From NCBI GenBank assembly GCA_002428385.1, contig DIWB01000025.1:1-8571 (forward strand): a DNA stretch of 8,571 bases, given 5' to 3'. The position numbers and the translations under genes were made by a program. Below, piece after piece: positions 7,673 through 8,571 of this stretch; positions within the stretch are counted from its first letter, which is position 1; the number at the start of each line of letters is the position of its first letter. A model generated the notes under the pieces. That model saw nothing but the letters and a program-made list of their open reading frames with translations, had not been told where the DNA came from and searched no databases. This DNA is from Bacteroidales bacterium UBA6117. Its GTDB lineage: Bacteria; Bacteroidota; Bacteroidia; Bacteroidales; VadinHA17.

Positions 7673-7727
7673 ATTTTCTGCCATGCTAACCATGCAGAAT
7701 ATCTTTAGCGACACCTGGGGTGTCGGC
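7673..7727 (+). repeat. 55-bp degenerate direct repeat, copy B (two hairpins)
   Basis: The better-preserved copy. Its first hairpin is TTCTGC-C-ATG (7676-7685) pairing with CATGCAGAA (7691-7699): nine pairs, one bulged C, loop CTAAC. Its second is CGACACC (7709-7715) with GGTGTCG (7719-7725): seven perfect pairs, loop TGG. Bulged or mismatched hairpins close to a Y1 transposase gene are the kind of ssDNA structure that IS200/IS605 and REP-associated transposases recognise. That the neighbouring transposase uses this one is inference. Confidence 0.8.
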
Positions 7728-7732
7728 TTCCA

Positions 7733-7754
7733 GTAGCCCGGGTCTCACCCCGGG
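7733..7754 (+). repeat. GTAG-tagged CCCGGG hairpin
   Basis: GTAG (7733-7736) is followed directly by CCCGGG (7737-7742), a six-base loop TCTCAC, and CCCGGG (7749-7754), a perfect six-pair stem. A GTAG tetranucleotide at the 5' base of a GC-rich hairpin is the hallmark of REP sequences served by REP-associated tyrosine transposases in other bacteria. Each CCCGGG is also self-palindromic, so other pairings are possible. Confidence 0.65.
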
Positions 7755-7777
7755 AAAAGTGTACCACACAACACGTA

Positions 7778-7800
7778 CAACCCTGGAAGGGTTGACTTCC
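7778..7800 (+). repeat. Overlapping hairpins CAACCCT/AGGGTTG and GGAAG/CTTCC
   Basis: CAACCCT (7778-7784) pairs perfectly with AGGGTTG (7788-7794) around a GGA loop. The overlapping GGAAG (7785-7789) can instead pair with CTTCC (7796-7800) around a six-base loop, so the two folds exclude each other. The perfect palindrome CCAATTGG (7799-7806) follows. All of this lies just upstream of the transposase promoter. From memory, short CAACCC...GGGTTG hairpins are common dispersed repeats in Bacteroidota genomes. Confidence 0.6.
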
Positions 7801-7802
7801 AA

Positions 7803-7833
7803 TTGGTTATTTTGTTTATTTTGTTTATATTTG
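7803..7833 (+). promoter_or_regulatory. Bacteroidota-type promoter for the Y1 transposase
   Basis: TTG (7803-7805), a 20-nt spacer and a perfect TAnnTTTG box (TATATTTG, 7826-7833) give the best promoter match in the window. Transcription would start near 7840, about 24 nt before the transposase ATG at 7864. The -33 TTG sits inside the CCAATTGG palindrome and right after the hairpin pair, so protein bound to those hairpins could affect expression. Confidence 0.6.
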
Positions 7834-7863
7834 TTGAGCTGCTAACTTTTTATTGGAATAAAT

Positions 7864-8316
7864 ATGTCAACCTACACCCAGATTCTTTACCAGATAGTCT
7901 TTGGTAGTAAAGACTACACCGAATTCCTTAATATGGAAAACCAGGGTTCCCTTTTTGGCTATATTGTTGGCGTTTTGAGGAAAAGGGAATGCCACCCTTA
8001 CCAGGTCGGAGGATATGGAAATCATGTTCATATTCTTACTCATCTTTCAACAACCGTTACTCTTGCTGATCTTGTACGGGATATTAAAAAGGCCAGCCAT
8101 GAAATGATGGAAGGGGATAAAAACCTTTTTATGCTTTTCCCGGGATGGCAGGTCGGTTATGGCGCATTTACATATAACATATCAATGAAGCCTGTGATTA
8201 TAAAATACATTCAAAATCAGGAGGAACATCACAGGAAAATTTCATTCAAAGAGGAATTGAAAGAACTTCTTGATGAAAATATGATACCCTTTAAGGAGGA
8301 GTACTTGCTTGTTTGA
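7864..8316 (+). CDS. IS200-like Y1 (HUH) transposase
   Basis: A 150-residue single-domain Y1 transposase that would cut and join single-stranded DNA through a 5'-phosphotyrosine link. Length matches IS200/IS608 TnpA. The N-terminus STYTQILYQIVFGSKD is the typical first strand. The HUH metal-binding motif is NHVHIL (His54, His56). The helix bearing the nucleophile reads KPVIIKYIQNQEEHH, with Tyr115 as the catalytic tyrosine and Gln119 as the usual additional active-site residue. GWQVGYGAFTYNI (94-106) and the C-terminal FKEELKELLDENMIPFKEEYL are also family-typical. The frame appears intact, so the enzyme may be active. No tnpB-like gene accompanies it. Synonymous codons end in T more often than in the neighbours by eye, consistent with transfer. 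Structured repeats lie immediately upstream and downstream, so it may be either an IS200 element or a domesticated REP-associated transposase; exact element ends were not identified. Confidence 0.92.
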   Translation: MSTYTQILYQIVFGSKDYTEFLNMENQGSLFGYIVGVLRKRECHPYQVGGYGNHVHILTHLSTTVTLADLVRDIKKASHEMMEGDKNLFMLFPGWQVGYGAFTYNISMKPVIIKYIQNQEEHHRKISFKEELKELLDENMIPFKEEYLLV

Positions 8317-8384
8317 TAATATTTGCTGAATTCCCATTTTATTAGTGAATGCGTGACGGTCCTGACTTGTGACGTCTCGTGAAA

Positions 8385-8459
8385 TTAGTGCGGTTTTATT
8401 TTATAACACACTGAATATGAGTAGTAAAGAAATCTTATAATTGGATTTTACCGCACTAA
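8385..8459. repeat. 75-bp segment bounded by perfect 10-bp inverted repeats
   Basis: TTAGTGCGGT (8385-8394) and ACCGCACTAA (8450-8459) are exact inverted copies enclosing 55 bp of AT-rich DNA. Inside, TTATAA occurs at 8401-8406 and again at 8435-8440, extending the symmetry imperfectly. There is no coding potential and no evident target-site duplication. It could be a miniature palindromic element, a binding-site pair or a transposase-associated structure; I cannot decide which. Confidence 0.6.
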
Positions 8460-8517
8460 CGTATATTTTTGTATTTCGCTGTATCCTTAACAGGCTGATA
8501 TCTAATCTCGTAACTTT

Positions 8518-8538
8518 CCCCTCCTTTCGAAGGAGGGG
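8518..8538. repeat. Perfect 9-bp-stem hairpin with 3-nt loop
   Basis: CCCCTCCTT (8518-8526) pairs perfectly with AAGGAGGGG (8530-8538) around a TCG loop. It is followed by GGCCCG (8540-8545) and CGGGCC (8561-8566), a second six-pair inverted repeat enclosing GTAG (8549-8552) before the window ends. I recall CCCCTCC...GGAGGGG hairpins as high-copy intergenic repeats in Bacteroidota. There is no T-run on either strand, so terminator function is less likely than a dispersed repeat. Confidence 0.65.
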
Positions 8539-8571
8539 TGGCCCGGGCAGTAGTTTTGTACGGGCCGGAAT

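Noticed and set aside
7592..7727. CRISPR array
   Set aside because: There are only two copies at 78% identity with a 26-bp gap, internal hairpins and no cas genes; it fits a structured dispersed repeat better.
8341..8384. Small ORF or terminator after the transposase
   Set aside because: GTGACG recurs at 8353 and 8369, but there is no stable hairpin with a T-run and no open frame of note.

Overview
The window reads as an ordinary stretch of a Bacteroidota chromosome with a small mobile/repeat region at its right end. Four lines of evidence point to the phylum: a secreted-protein N-terminus of the type found in large type IX secretion / gliding-motility proteins, a DUF4783 gene directly in front of nadC, TAnnTTTG-type promoters, and weak or absent Shine-Dalgarno sites. 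Order and genus cannot be read from the sequence; an anaerobic, Bacteroidales- or Marinilabiliales-like member is a guess.

Left half (1-4850), minus strand. From right to left: a promoter with a clean TAnnTTTG box, rlmH (23S rRNA pseudouridine-1915 N3-methyltransferase), then 11 bp later a 1229-residue polytopic sensor histidine kinase with an NtrY-like core. After 65 bp comes the first 169 codons of a secreted protein that runs off the left edge. rlmH and the kinase look co-transcribed. No response regulator is present.

Middle (4850-7490), plus strand. A divergent promoter about 30 bp from the rlmH promoter drives a compact operon: a secreted DUF4783 protein, nadC (quinolinate phosphoribosyltransferase, NAD synthesis) overlapping it by 11 bp, and 20 bp later a 433-residue lipoprotein. 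The lipoprotein has a gluzincin-like layout, but the catalytic Glu expected in HExxH is Ala.

Right end (7490-8571). A 374-bp non-coding stretch holds two 55-bp degenerate direct repeats spaced by exactly 81 bp. Each encodes a bulged hairpin followed by a tight 3-nt-loop hairpin, and stem differences between the copies mostly preserve pairing. Then come a GTAG-tagged CCCGGG hairpin, a CAACCCT/AGGGTTG hairpin and a good promoter in front of a 150-residue IS200-like Y1 (HUH) transposase. Downstream lie a 75-bp segment bounded by perfect 10-bp inverted repeats and a 9-bp-stem hairpin near the edge. The best candidate for something undescribed is this pairing of a Y1 transposase with structured repeats, resembling a REP/RAYT system. 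The next best is the lipoprotein with a defective metalloprotease motif.
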